DNA from: JBBDYH01 sp040901795
Lineage (GTDB): Bacteria; Planctomycetota; Planctomycetia; Pirellulales; JALHPA01
Length of the DNA: 64,000 nucleotides
Direction: 5' to 3'
Assembly (NCBI GenBank): GCA_040901795.1
Contig: JBBDYH010000075.1
Coordinates: forward strand, 1-64,000
Shown here piece after piece: positions 16,606 through 24,614 of the stretch. The notes under the pieces are model-generated. The model was not told the DNA's origin. It did not search any database and was given only the letters and a program-made list of their open reading frames with translations. Both the position numbers and the translations under genes were made by a program. Numbering within the stretch: the first letter of the stretch is position 1; every line of letters begins with the position of its first letter.

Positions 16606-17682
16606 ATGCCCGACGCTCTTAACGAGGCTGCCGTCCGCGCCGTACTAGCTGACTTCAAGGACCCCGAGACGGGCCGCAGCGTGATGCAGATGGAGCAGGT
16701 GCGTGACCTGCGCGTGGCTGACGACCGCGTCTCGCTCACGCTCGCGCTGACCACACATTCGGCCCCGCTTTGGAAAGAAACGCAACGAGACGTGGTCGAG
16801 CTGCTCCGCACAGGCCTGCCGCAGGTAAAGGCGATCGACGTACAGCTCGCAATCCACGAGCGGCCTGCGCCGCGGCAGGGGGAATTCGGCCTGGCGGCCA
16901 AGAGCATCATCGCGGTCGGATCGGGCAAGGGAGGCGTTGGCAAAAGTACGATCGCCGCCAGCGTGGCGCTGGGCCTGGCCCGCGCCGGCAGCAAAGTAGG
17001 ACTGATGGACGCGGATGTTTACGGTCCCAGCATTCCGCATTTGCTCGGCGTGCAGCAGATGCCACCGCCCGACGGAAACCGGCTGATGCCGGCCGACGTG
17101 AGTGGTCTCAAGGTGATGTCGATGGCGTTCCTGGTGCCCGCGGCGGAAGCGGTCGTATGGCGTGGGCCGATGCTGCACAAGGCCGTGCAACAGTTCCTCG
17201 GCGGAACCGCCTGGGACAACCTCGACTACTTGATCGTCGATATGCCGCCCGGGACAGGAGACGTGGCGCTCAGCCTTTCGCAGTCGGTCCCGCTGACCGG
17301 CGCGATTGTGGTCTGCACCCCCCAAGACGTGGCATTGTTAGATGCGGTGAAGGCCATCGCCATGTTCCGCAAGGTAAACATCCCGGTGCTGGGGATGGTG
17401 GAGAATATGAGCTACTTCGTCTGTCCTGGTTGCGACAAGCGGTACGACATCTTTGGCAGCGGTGGGGCGAAGCGAAAGGCCGAGGAGTTGGGCATTCCGT
17501 TCTTGGGGGAAGTCCCGATCAACATCCGCATTCGCGCGCACGGCGATGAGGGCCGGACTGCGGAGAACTTCAACGATGTCGATAGCGCGCCGTTCCTGGA
17601 AGCGATCTCGTACCGGCTGGTCAAGAACCTCGCCGAGCAGCACAAGGCCCGGCCGCCGCTGCCAACGCTGTCGGTCCTGTAG
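16606..17682 (+). CDS. mrp: Mrp/ApbC-family Fe-S cluster carrier ATPase
   Basis: 358 residues. An N-terminal DUF59/MIP18-like domain (about 1-85) is followed by a ParA-type P-loop with the deviant Walker A GSGKGGVGKS (105-114), DADVYGPSIPHLLG, and VDMPPGTGDVALSLSQ. A CPGC pair lies near residue 270, the site that binds a bridging cluster in the family. It is predicted to load Fe-S clusters on targets; proximity to the Fe-S-rich complex I genes fits this role. The ATG at 16606 is chosen because the TTG at 16570 would overlap the upstream gene. Confidence 0.93.
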   Translation: MPDALNEAAVRAVLADFKDPETGRSVMQMEQVRDLRVADDRVSLTLALTTHSAPLWKETQRDVVELLRTGLPQVKAIDVQLAIHERPAPRQGEFGLAAKSIIAVGSGKGGVGKSTIAASVALGLARAGSKVGLMDADVYGPSIPHLLGVQQMPPPDGNRLMPADVSGLKVMSMAFLVPAAEAVVWRGPMLHKAVQQFLGGTAWDNLDYLIVDMPPGTGDVALSLSQSVPLTGAIVVCTPQDVALLDAVKAIAMFRKVNIPVLGMVENMSYFVCPGCDKRYDIFGSGGAKRKAEELGIPFLGEVPINIRIRAHGDEGRTAENFNDVDSAPFLEAISYRLVKNLAEQHKARPPLPTLSVL

Positions 17683-17683
17683 T

Positions 17684-17822
17684 AGGAGATAGGGGGATGA
17701 CAAAGGAGATAGGGAGATGAAGAGGGAGATGGGGGGATGAGAAAGGCGATGAGGCGATAAATCAGGATCGGCGCGTGTTTTGCTCATCCCCCTATCGCAT
17801 TTCGTATCTCCCTATCTCCTTC
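17684..17822. repeat. Purine-rich repeat with complementary arm
   Basis: Left half: GGAGATAGGGGGATGA-type units repeated four or five times. Right half: CATCCCCCTATCGC and ATCTCCCTATCTCC. The halves are complementary, so the 140 bp can form a long imperfect stem. It follows mrp and precedes the terminator hairpin. Confidence 0.65.
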
Positions 17823-17829
17823 AAAAGCT

Positions 17830-17864
17830 AGAGCCGCCCCGATCTGCGATCGGAGCGGCTCTTT
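17830..17864. terminator. Intrinsic terminator, possibly bidirectional
   Basis: Stem AGAGCCGCCCCGATC / GATCGGAGCGGCTCT (one mismatch) with a TGC loop, followed by TTTCTC on the plus strand. Read on the minus strand it ends in AGCTTTTGA. It can serve mrp on the plus strand and the Lys-rich peptide gene on the minus strand. Confidence 0.7.
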
Positions 17865-17958
17865 CTCGTCGTATCCAGCAAGAGGCGGCCGAAGCGTCTC
17901 GTGCGGCTGGCGAACAGCTCACCCGCCGAACGAAACCCAAGCCGGCCTGAGGAGAGCG

Positions 17959-18054
17959 TTAGCGCGATTTCTTCTTAGCCGACTTCTTGCTCGACTTCTT
18001 CGCGCCCTTCTTTGCTCCACCCGCCTTCTTGGCAGCCTTCTTCTTCTTGGCCAC
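17959..18054 (-). CDS. 31-residue Lys/Ala-rich basic peptide
   Basis: A small minus-strand gene starting with GTG at 18054, preceded by a strong GGAGG seven bases upstream. The product starts AKKKKAAKKAGGAKKG and continues with KKSSKKSAKKKSR, giving about half lysine and no acidic or aromatic residue. Composition resembles the Lys/Ala tails of histone H1-like bacterial DNA-binding proteins. A nucleoid or RNA-binding role is inference. The ribosome-binding site and the terminator at 17830-17864 argue that it is real. A weak promoter (TTGCAC-N16-TACAGT on the minus strand) can be read near 18210-18240. Confidence 0.72.
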   Translation of the reverse strand: MAKKKKAAKKAGGAKKGAKKSSKKSAKKKSR

Positions 18055-18635
18055 AGTTCGTCCTCCGTACAAAGGTCCCGGCGCGGCTGGTTGTTTGTCG
18101 TCCCGAAGTTGAGAGACCAACTACGACCGCGCCACAAAACAAGAAAACAATTCCCGTCCTAGGAGTCGCTCGGCTTTCAGCATCGATGCGTTGAGTCGTG
18201 CGACATGCTTCTTAGTGAGTAACTGTACGAATTCCGAAAATTTGTGCAACATGATTTTGTGAAATCTTTCTCGTTCGCGCGCGCTGCGTCAAGATCAAGT
18301 CGCGCGTCCGCGCGCAGTTCGACGAGCAACCGCGCGGCGATGAAGCGCGTCAGGTAACGGTCGATCGCGCAACGCTGCGCGCGTCTGTTTGCCCTGCGCG
18401 CGGCGCGCTTGCAAGACCTGATGCGAGCGCTCTTACACATCGCGCGCGGCGTACGATCGAGTGCGTGAACTTCGCGTCGTCGGGACCATGCGCCTACGTG
18501 ATGCCGCGCGCGACATGGTGCGTTTTTCTCGGGAAATACGCGGGGTTTTTCGCTCGCGAGCGCTGTCAGCAAAGATTCGCGGGGGCGTGCTGCAGCGCAG
18601 CGCGCACGCGCGCCGCGCATTTCATGTCGGCCGCG
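18055..18635. other. Gene-free GCGC-rich region
   Basis: No convincing gene is seen. The distal part (about 18280-18620) is extremely rich in CGCG/GCGC steps, with many alternating purine-pyrimidine runs. The part next to the small peptide gene (18060-18250) is more A+T-rich and is its likely promoter/leader. Open frames here are Arg-rich with unrealistic composition and were not accepted. Confidence 0.55.
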
Positions 18636-19469
18636 CTAATAGAAGGAGATCGTGGTCCCGTCGGCGAGCCGACCGGCCGGCTGATGAGCGCGCTGCAGGC
18701 GACCGAAAATCGTGCGCTCGTGCGGCGGCAGCGAGCGCAGATAGAGCCAGCGCGAGAGGGACGGCGCGGGCGAAAAATTTTTTTCTGAATCGCGCCGCCA
18801 AGTGGACAGAATCTCGCTCCAAGCGCGCGGCCAGCGGTCGAAGCGGATGTGAATCGGATCGAAGCCGTACCAATCCGCGCGCTGCGCAACGAGTTGAATC
18901 GAGCGCTGGCGCGCTACTGCCCGGAGGCGCTCGTTGATTTCCTGGATCGTCGCCTGCACCTCGCCAAGCTCCAGCGTGCAGTTGCGGAACATCATCCGCC
19001 GCAGCAACCGGAAGCGCCAGGCCGAGATCTGCTCTGCATTGTCCGCCGGCAAGAGCGTCATCACGATCGTGGCATTGTGCTTCGCGAGCCGGTCGAGCGA
19101 TCGCTCCACCCAGCCGACGATCTGCTCGACCGTTGCGCCGTAGAAAATGTCGTTGCCAATGTCGGTCAGCAGGGCCGACGTCGGCAGCCGTGAGCGGCTG
19201 GCGAGCGCGTCCCACAGCGCGCAGCCGTCGATCCCCGGCAGCTCGCGGACGAGTACGCGGCTGGTGACGCCATAAGAACGCCCAGCTCCAAGCGCCGCAA
19301 CGACTTCCAGCGGCCCGTCAAAGGTCAATTGCGCCAGCCGCACCACGGTCGAGATGCCGCGCGTGAGGTTACTCGCGCCCAGCAGGACCACGCGCTGCCT
19401 GGGCCGGCCCCGCGTTCCAACACCGCCGCCTTTCGCCTGATCCAGATTTGCCGGCACGCCGTTCACCAT
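18636..19469 (-). CDS. SGNH/GDSL-like hydrolase
   Basis: 277 residues. Block I is VVLLGASNLTRG near residue 30 (Ser nucleophile candidate in GASN), block III is LTDIGNDIFYG near 120, and the C-terminal FDPIHIRFD supplies the D-x-x-H pair. These match the SGNH hydrolase layout, so an esterase or lipase-like activity is likely with unknown substrate. No signal peptide is seen. The chosen ATG overlaps the end of the M50 protease gene by seven bases; the longer upstream frame is antisense shadow of that gene. Confidence 0.8.
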   Translation of the reverse strand: MVNGVPANLDQAKGGGVGTRGRPRQRVVLLGASNLTRGISTVVRLAQLTFDGPLEVVAALGAGRSYGVTSRVLVRELPGIDGCALWDALASRSRLPTSALLTDIGNDIFYGATVEQIVGWVERSLDRLAKHNATIVMTLLPADNAEQISAWRFRLLRRMMFRNCTLELGEVQATIQEINERLRAVARQRSIQLVAQRADWYGFDPIHIRFDRWPRAWSEILSTWRRDSEKNFSPAPSLSRWLYLRSLPPHERTIFGRLQRAHQPAGRLADGTTISFY

Positions 19470-20296
19470 CCTCGCCCACGATACGAGTCGTCGTCGTCCC
19501 CGTACCGCCCTCCTCCGTATCCGCCCCCTTGGCCACCGAAGCCCCGGTAGGCGGCTAACGCCTGATAACTTCCAAACGCCAAGAAGCCAAACAAGATCAC
19601 CACAAAGAACGGCTGCTGGAAGCGAAGCAGCGCATAAATCGCCATCGCGATGGCCGCGGCCATCGAAAGCTGCAACGACCATTCGATCCCCCGGCGGGGA
19701 TTGGCCACCAGGAACAGCTCACGCGAGACCTGGCCGCCGTCGAGCGGGTAGACCGGCAGCAAGTTGATCAGCCCCCAAAACAGGTTGATGAAAATCAGGC
19801 AGTCCAGGAGGTAGCCCAAGTTGGCGCTCGTGACCCCCAGCAAGTCCCAGCGGAAAAGATAGGCGCCTCCTAGCGAAAAGTCCGCGGCGCCTCCGCTGGC
19901 AAAAACCAGTCCGACAATCACCGTCGCGAACAGAAAACCGGCCACCGGCCCCGCAAGCGAGATGACGATCTGCGGCAGCGGTCGCGTGCTCCGGTCGTCC
20001 GACGAGTCGTACGATTCCGAAAACCCGCGATCGTACGAAGCCAGGCCACCGAGCCAATGCAGCGTGACCCACGGGCGGTAGCCGTAAAACAAGATCGCCA
20101 CGGCATGGCCCAGCTCGTGGATCAGGATCGACACAAACAGAGCCGCCATCCAGATGAACGTTTCCTTGGGAGAAACGCCTTCCCGCGCGCCGCTCAACAG
20201 CGCAATGAGCCAGAAGAACGGATGCACGCGCACGGGGATCCCGAATACGCGGAAGTGCAGGTCGTAGTTGGTCCGGGGAGGTTCGGCGAGAAGCAC
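19463..20296 (-). CDS. M50-family site-2-protease-like membrane metalloprotease
   Basis: 277 residues with about six membrane segments. The zinc motif HELGH lies near residue 60 and the third ligand motif is PVYPLDGGQ near 185. The catalytic residues are therefore intact. The last 30 residues are Gly/Tyr/Asp-rich. Family members cleave substrates within the membrane, but the target is unknown. It forms a minus-strand pair with the SGNH gene downstream. Confidence 0.88.
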   Translation of the reverse strand: MLLAEPPRTNYDLHFRVFGIPVRVHPFFWLIALLSGAREGVSPKETFIWMAALFVSILIHELGHAVAILFYGYRPWVTLHWLGGLASYDRGFSESYDSSDDRSTRPLPQIVISLAGPVAGFLFATVIVGLVFASGGAADFSLGGAYLFRWDLLGVTSANLGYLLDCLIFINLFWGLINLLPVYPLDGGQVSRELFLVANPRRGIEWSLQLSMAAAIAMAIYALLRFQQPFFVVILFGFLAFGSYQALAAYRGFGGQGGGYGGGRYGDDDDSYRGRGW

Positions 20297-20333
20297 GAGC
20301 GAAGGGTCAGGGGGTCAGGATTCGGGGTTCAGC

Positions 20334-20413
20334 GTTGGAGTTCAGGCTTCAGGTCGCCACGGCGACTCGCGGTGGCGAGCTGTGCCCACAAGCTAAAGCT
20401 TGAACTCCAACTC
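20334..20413. repeat. AACTCCAACT-family palindrome
   Basis: TTGGAGTTCAGGCTTCAGG... and CAAGCTAAAGCTTGAACTCC form an inverted repeat around a central GCCACGGCGAC/GTGGCGAGC hairpin. It lies between lpxB and the M50 gene. Confidence 0.75.
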
Positions 20414-20470
20414 TATGATATACGCGACGAGCCGAGCAGACACCTGCTGGTGGCCGGTGTTACCAACATT

Positions 20471-20524
20471 GTAAGTCGGATTGCCAATCCGACCGGAGCC
20501 GACGGATTGGCAATCCGTCCTACA
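20471..20524. repeat. ATTGCCAATCC palindrome
   Basis: GTAAGTCGGATTGCCAATCCG and CGGATTGGCAATCCGTCCTAC are near-perfect inverted copies separated by ACCGGAGC. It lies just downstream of lpxB on the minus strand and could act in transcript ending, although no T-run follows. Confidence 0.75.
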
Positions 20525-20535
20525 CGCAATGTTCA

Positions 20536-21780
20536 TCACTCGGCGGTGGATGCCACGGGCGCCGGCTCGAAGTGCGGTCGGGGGACGAAGCGAGCTCGAG
20601 ATTCGATCTGGGCGAGAATGTACTCGGCGGCAGTCCGCGAGGCCCCACCGCGCGCCACGCGAGCCTTGAGCTTGGCGAGCTCGGCCACCAGGCCTTCGCG
20701 GCGGTTGTCGTCGACCAGCCAGCGCGTGATGTGGCTCGCGATCTGCGTCGATTTGTCTTCCCAGGTAAGGTATTCGGGAAACAACACACGCTCGGCCCCC
20801 GGCGCCTTGGGATCGTACGGCGCAAGCCTGGCCGGAAACAGCTCGCGAGCATTCAATAAGTTGATCAGCGTAATGTACTGCACCTTGCGGAAAAACCCCT
20901 GCACCCAGTAGGCGAAGCGCGTGACCCAATAGAGGATCACGGTCGGCTTCTTGTGATACAACAGCTCCAGCGACACCGACCCGGAGCAGGCCATGCAGCA
21001 TTCGGCCAGATGGATCAATTCCGGGGTGCGGTCCACGTAAACCTCGATCGGCAGACCGCTTTCGGCCACTAGCCGCCGCGCGTACTCGGCCTGGTGCGGC
21101 TTGAACGCCGCGATGGCGAACCGCACGTTGCGGACACGCGACAGCACGCTCTCGGCTGCCTTGAGGAACCAGCGCAGGTTGCTGGTGACTTCTTGGGTGC
21201 GCGAGCCAGGTAGGATTGTCACCAGCGGTCCCGGCCGGCACTGCATCTCTTTGAGAAACTCCGCGTCGAGCTGTCGAGAGCGAACTTCGTCGAAGTACGG
21301 ATGACCGACGAACGTCGCCCGGCAGCCGCGCTCGCGGAACCAGCTCTCTTCAAACGGCAGGCTGCATAGCACGTGATCCACAAACCGCCGCATCTTTTTC
21401 ACGCGCCAGCTACCCCAGGCCCAGATTTGCGGCGGGGCGTAATAAAACACCGGAATGCCATGCCGCTTGGCGCGACGCGCGATCCACCAATTGAAGCCAG
21501 GATAATCGACGAGCACCACTGCGTCGGGCCGCTCGCGCCCGAAGTAGCGATCGGCACGGTTCAACAGCGCCACGAACTTGTGCAGATTCAACAGCACGCG
21601 CAGGAGCCACATTACCGCGAGCGCCGTCAGGTCGGCGTGCAGCCGGCAGCCGGCCTCGCGCATCTTCGGGCCGCCGTAGCCCGTGCACTCAATCCCGGCG
21701 CGCCGGGACCGCAGTTCGCGAATCAAGTTGGCGGCGTGCAGGTCGCCGCTAGGTTCACCCACGGAGAAGAAGATCTTCAT
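20536..21780 (-). CDS. lpxB: Lipid-A-disaccharide synthase
   Basis: 414 residues. The N-terminal VGEPSGDLHAANLI motif, MREAGCRL, VVLVDYPGFNW, YYAPPQIWAWG, LPFEESWF, TILPGSRTQEV and the ACSGSVSLELLY block are all typical of the GT19 enzyme. LpxB condenses UDP-diacylglucosamine with lipid X on the cytoplasmic membrane. Its presence indicates a lipid-A-bearing outer membrane. The ATG overlaps the stop of the upstream GT2-like gene by four bases. The C-terminal 20 residues extend beyond the usual end. Confidence 0.96.
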   Translation of the reverse strand: MKIFFSVGEPSGDLHAANLIRELRSRRAGIECTGYGGPKMREAGCRLHADLTALAVMWLLRVLLNLHKFVALLNRADRYFGRERPDAVVLVDYPGFNWWIARRAKRHGIPVFYYAPPQIWAWGSWRVKKMRRFVDHVLCSLPFEESWFRERGCRATFVGHPYFDEVRSRQLDAEFLKEMQCRPGPLVTILPGSRTQEVTSNLRWFLKAAESVLSRVRNVRFAIAAFKPHQAEYARRLVAESGLPIEVYVDRTPELIHLAECCMACSGSVSLELLYHKKPTVILYWVTRFAYWVQGFFRKVQYITLINLLNARELFPARLAPYDPKAPGAERVLFPEYLTWEDKSTQIASHITRWLVDDNRREGLVAELAKLKARVARGGASRTAAEYILAQIESRARFVPRPHFEPAPVASTAE

Positions 21781-22493
21781 GCGCTTTTAGCTCGGTGCCG
21801 TTCGGAGGAGGAACTTGTCACCGCGCGGCCAACGGTTGCGGTCGCATGGCCCTCGGCCGATTGTGAGCCGCCACTCGGGGCGGCTCGCTCGGCGCCGCGC
21901 AACTTGTAACATGCCCACCAGGCCGCGAATAAGTTCGCGGGGGCCACGTGTGGGACATTGATGGTTGCCGATGTCGCGGCGCCCGCCGGTTGCGGCGCCT
22001 TGCGTTCTTCGACGTACACGCTATCGACACGAAAACCCTGCCGCGCCACCAATGACGGCAGGTATCGCACGAACCGAGGGGCGAGAGGCAGCCCGTTGAA
22101 CACCTCACGTCGCGCCGCCCACAACAGGCAATCGGGGTCGCGCGCATCGAGCCCTAGAAACAGCCACCGGGGCAGGCGCGAGGCGCGCTCCACCAACTTC
22201 GGCCAACCCCGACGGCGACGGCGGCCGCAGACAAAGTCCGCACGTGCCAACCCGCGCAGAAAAACGGGCAACTGGGTGGCCGGATAGCGCTCGCCCGGCT
22301 CGATGATGACCACCGCCTCACCGCGCGCGGCACGGAGGCCGGCGATGATCGCGTGTTCGATCGTCGGGCAGCCGGAAAACTTGGCCAACAACTCGTAACG
22401 ATCGAGCCGGCGCAGAACCGCGTCCAGCTCTTGCCGCTGCACGCTCGATTCCGGCGCGCCGTGGCAGTGAGGAATAATGACCGAGTACCGCAT
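21777..22493 (-). CDS. GT2-like protein coupled to lpxB
   Basis: 238 residues starting MRYSVIIPHCHG. The beginning and the VVIIEPGERYP segment resemble the nucleotide-sugar-binding half of family 2 glycosyltransferases, where D-A-D-x would be expected. The acidic DXD motif is not intact, so catalysis is doubtful. The last 60 residues are low-complexity Ala/Ser-rich. It overlaps lpxB by four bases, suggesting co-translation and an envelope role. The ATG at 22493 is chosen because the upstream extension would translate a GAGTCTC repeat. Confidence 0.7.
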   Translation of the reverse strand: MRYSVIIPHCHGAPESSVQRQELDAVLRRLDRYELLAKFSGCPTIEHAIIAGLRAARGEAVVIIEPGERYPATQLPVFLRGLARADFVCGRRRRRGWPKLVERASRLPRWLFLGLDARDPDCLLWAARREVFNGLPLAPRFVRYLPSLVARQGFRVDSVYVEERKAPQPAGAATSATINVPHVAPANLFAAWWACYKLRGAERAAPSGGSQSAEGHATATVGRAVTSSSSERHRAKSA

Positions 22494-22508
22494 AGGTTCG
22501 CTCCGCGA

Positions 22509-22566
22509 CACGTGGCAGCGTCTCTCCGAGACGCGACGCGAGTCTCGGAGAGACTCGCCTACGTGA
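22509..22566. repeat. GAGTCTC-family palindrome
   Basis: CACGTGGCAGCGTCTCTCCGAGACGCG and CGCGAGTCTCGGAGAGACTCGCC make two joined hairpins bounded by CACGTGG and CTACGTG. This complete copy shows what the interrupted copy at 58795-58872 should look like. Confidence 0.8.
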
Positions 22567-22616
22567 GGGCCGCGGAGTATCGCAAAAGCGGCAATTTGGG
22601 CAAAGAGCAGTTGGAT

Positions 22617-22711
22617 TGGCCGGCCCAGGCTCAGCCGGCACGCGCTAGCGTCCGGTTCTCCTAAAAAACCGTGGGCTAGCCGGGCAACGGGCTCAGCCCG
22701 GTGCCTGGTCG
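22617..22711. repeat. GCTAGC/CCGGGCTGAG palindromic repeat
   Basis: GGCTCAGCCGGCACGCGCTAGC and GTGGGCTAGCCGGGCAACGGGC with GGCTCAGCCCGGTGCC form overlapping inverted repeats. A CTAAAAAACC tract lies in the centre. It lies between the GT2-like gene and the secreted propeller protein. Confidence 0.6.
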
Positions 22712-22723
22712 GCGGCTGATTGG

Positions 22724-23791
22724 TCAATCGCGAAGCGTGATCATTCCCTTCCGAACCGAAAAATGGTCATCGCCCGAAAACACCAGATAGACCGTCTTCC
22801 CGTCCGCACTCATCCACTTGGTCGGGAAGCTACTGGTTTCACCGGGCCCCACGTCCCAGGTATCGGTGTAAAAAACCGTCGTCCAAGGCCCCCAAGGCTC
22901 CGGCGCGTCATAGACTCCAAAGCCACCTTGGAAGCGCGGACCGCGCGCGTCCTTGCTCTCGGGCAGTATTTGGCACCAGAGGTAACGCTTTAAGCCGGCA
23001 TTGTAAGTGACACCGGACCGATAACATTTGCCCCGATTGGTGAAGACGGCGCCGCGCTCGTTGATGTCCTGGCTCCACGTTGGCGTGCCTGCGGCGTTAA
23101 TGCTGACAAAGAACTCGTACCCTTGACGATCCTTAATTCGATCCTTCGGTACGCGGGCCAAGACCATTCGGTCGGCCGGTTCGTAAGCGCTATCGTGATC
23201 TTGAGAGTAGACATACACAAAGTTGTCGCGAGCGCCGGTGTAATTCTGGCCAAAGTTAAGAAATGTCGGGCAGCCGAAGCTGGTGGTGAATTTCCACTCG
23301 CTCCAGGTCCAGGTCTTCGCATGATCGGTTGACCAGGCCAATTGGGAGTTGTCGGCGTTTCTGATCCACAGATACAGCACGCCCTCGACCATCAGCGTGC
23401 CGCTGGCTTTTTTTCCGGCCTTGCCGTCTCCTTTGTCCTCGCCGCTGGGCGAGCGAATGTTGATGCCTTGGAAGTTGTGGGGGCCGCCTTCAACACGGGC
23501 GAAACCCAAGCTCAGCTTCTCGCGCGTCTGCGGCTCGAACCCGTTTCCGTCGCCGTAGGCTGTGTACAGATGACCGTCGTCGGCCCAAGTCAGCGGCCAG
23601 TTGTCACCGCCGCGCGCCCGGCGGTGGATGGTTTCCTTGGGCGCCCAGATTAATTCTTTGATGATGGGGCTCTGCGGCGGAAGCGCCGCGAGACGTGCCT
23701 GCTGTGCCGACGCAGCGCACGAGCCGCCGACGAGCAATACCAGTGAAGCAACTGAACTGATCCACCGCTGGGCGTTTGAAGTCGTAATCAT
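22724..23791 (-). CDS. Secreted beta-propeller protein, DUF4185-like
   Basis: 355 residues with a signal peptide (hydrophobic stretch to residue 28 ending in SCAASAQQ). The mature protein has repeated strands with aromatic/Asp motifs such as NWPLTWADDGHLYTAYGDG, QLAWSTDHAKTW and YVYSQDHDSAYEPAD. These resemble DUF4185 and sialidase-like propellers. It probably acts in the periplasm or outside on a carbohydrate, but no catalytic set is assigned. Single-gene transcription is likely, since repeats flank both sides. Confidence 0.72.
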   Translation of the reverse strand: MITTSNAQRWISSVASLVLLVGGSCAASAQQARLAALPPQSPIIKELIWAPKETIHRRARGGDNWPLTWADDGHLYTAYGDGNGFEPQTREKLSLGFARVEGGPHNFQGINIRSPSGEDKGDGKAGKKASGTLMVEGVLYLWIRNADNSQLAWSTDHAKTWTWSEWKFTTSFGCPTFLNFGQNYTGARDNFVYVYSQDHDSAYEPADRMVLARVPKDRIKDRQGYEFFVSINAAGTPTWSQDINERGAVFTNRGKCYRSGVTYNAGLKRYLWCQILPESKDARGPRFQGGFGVYDAPEPWGPWTTVFYTDTWDVGPGETSSFPTKWMSADGKTVYLVFSGDDHFSVRKGMITLRD

Positions 23792-23892
23792 GACGTTTAT
23801 CGTATCGAGTCGGATGTGCGGCCGGCAACAACTGGGCTCATCCGTACGGTGGCGATTTTTTCCGAAGGTAACACGGCGTACTTGATACTCCC

Positions 23893-23921
23893 GGTACTGG
23901 GTACCGTGTACACTGTACGCT
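23893..23921. repeat. Left GTACACTGTACGC repeat of the four-helix-bundle gene
   Basis: GGTACTGGGTACCGTGTACACTGTACGCT precedes the gene. A related sequence follows it at 24469-24498, so the gene is bracketed by similar GTAC-rich palindromic sequences. Confidence 0.6.
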
Positions 23922-23951
23922 ACTCCTCAGGCCCAAGCCGTACTGCCTCCC

Positions 23952-24467
23952 ATGCCGGGCGCCCGCTCGTTCACCGACCTGATCTTCTGGCAGCGAGCTC
24001 GCCAGTGGTCTAAAGAGATTTTTCAGCGCTCCCAACAGAGACCCTTTGCGGACGATGAGCGACTGTGCCGGCAGATCAACGACTCGTCCGAATCCGTCAT
24101 GGCCAACATGGCTGAAGGCTTCGGCCGCGGCACGCAGGAGGAGTTCATCACGTTTCTCGGCTATGCCATCGGCAGTCTCGACGAGACGAGATCGCATCTC
24201 TGTGCCGCCTACGATCGCGGCTATCTAAGCAAGACCGAATATGCCGACTTGTTCCGTGAAGGAACCACCATTCGCAAACTGACCGTAGCGTTTATCCGCT
24301 CGATGATCATGCCCCGTGGCGGCGTGCGCACCTTGGGCCGCCCACCAAGTTGGTCGAGCCAGGTTTGGGAGATTTACGAACGGGTCACCGGCCAGCCGCG
24401 GCCGGGGATGTTCGCCAGACCGGTCGACCAACAACCGGTCTCCCGAAACGACGAACCGCCGATGTAA
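23952..24467 (+). CDS. Free-standing four-helix-bundle (S23-type) protein
   Basis: 171 residues. The core ESVMANMAEGFGRGTQEEF, followed by GYAIGSLDETRSHL, is the signature of the four-helix-bundle family first found as ORFs in 23S rRNA intervening sequences. Here it is not inside an rRNA gene. Residues after 118 are an extra Pro/Arg-rich tail. The function is unknown in the family. Flanking GTACACTGTACGC repeats suggest it moves or is maintained as a unit. Confidence 0.85.
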   Translation: MPGARSFTDLIFWQRARQWSKEIFQRSQQRPFADDERLCRQINDSSESVMANMAEGFGRGTQEEFITFLGYAIGSLDETRSHLCAAYDRGYLSKTEYADLFREGTTIRKLTVAFIRSMIMPRGGVRTLGRPPSWSSQVWEIYERVTGQPRPGMFARPVDQQPVSRNDEPPM

Positions 24468-24468
24468 C

Positions 24469-24498
24469 AGGTACACTGTACCCTGTACGCTGTACTAG
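24469..24498. repeat. Right GTACACTGTAC repeat of the four-helix-bundle gene
   Basis: CAGGTACACTGTACCCTGTACGCTGTACTAG is rich in GTAC palindromes and resembles the left flank at 23893-23921 (shared TGTACGCT). Confidence 0.6.
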
Positions 24499-24614
24499 AT
24501 CCGCGCCGCCAAATCGACGAAGCCGCCTGGTCGTATTCTCTAGAGCACCACAAGCCGCCCTTGCAATCTGCCGACCACGCGCCCCCCGCGATCAAAGCGG
24601 CTTGGGGGGGTGGG

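Noticed and set aside
18177..18937. Arg-rich frames on both strands in the GCGC-rich region
   Set aside because: They arise from CG-rich DNA; no start signal, motif or realistic composition. The plus-strand one also overlaps the SGNH gene.
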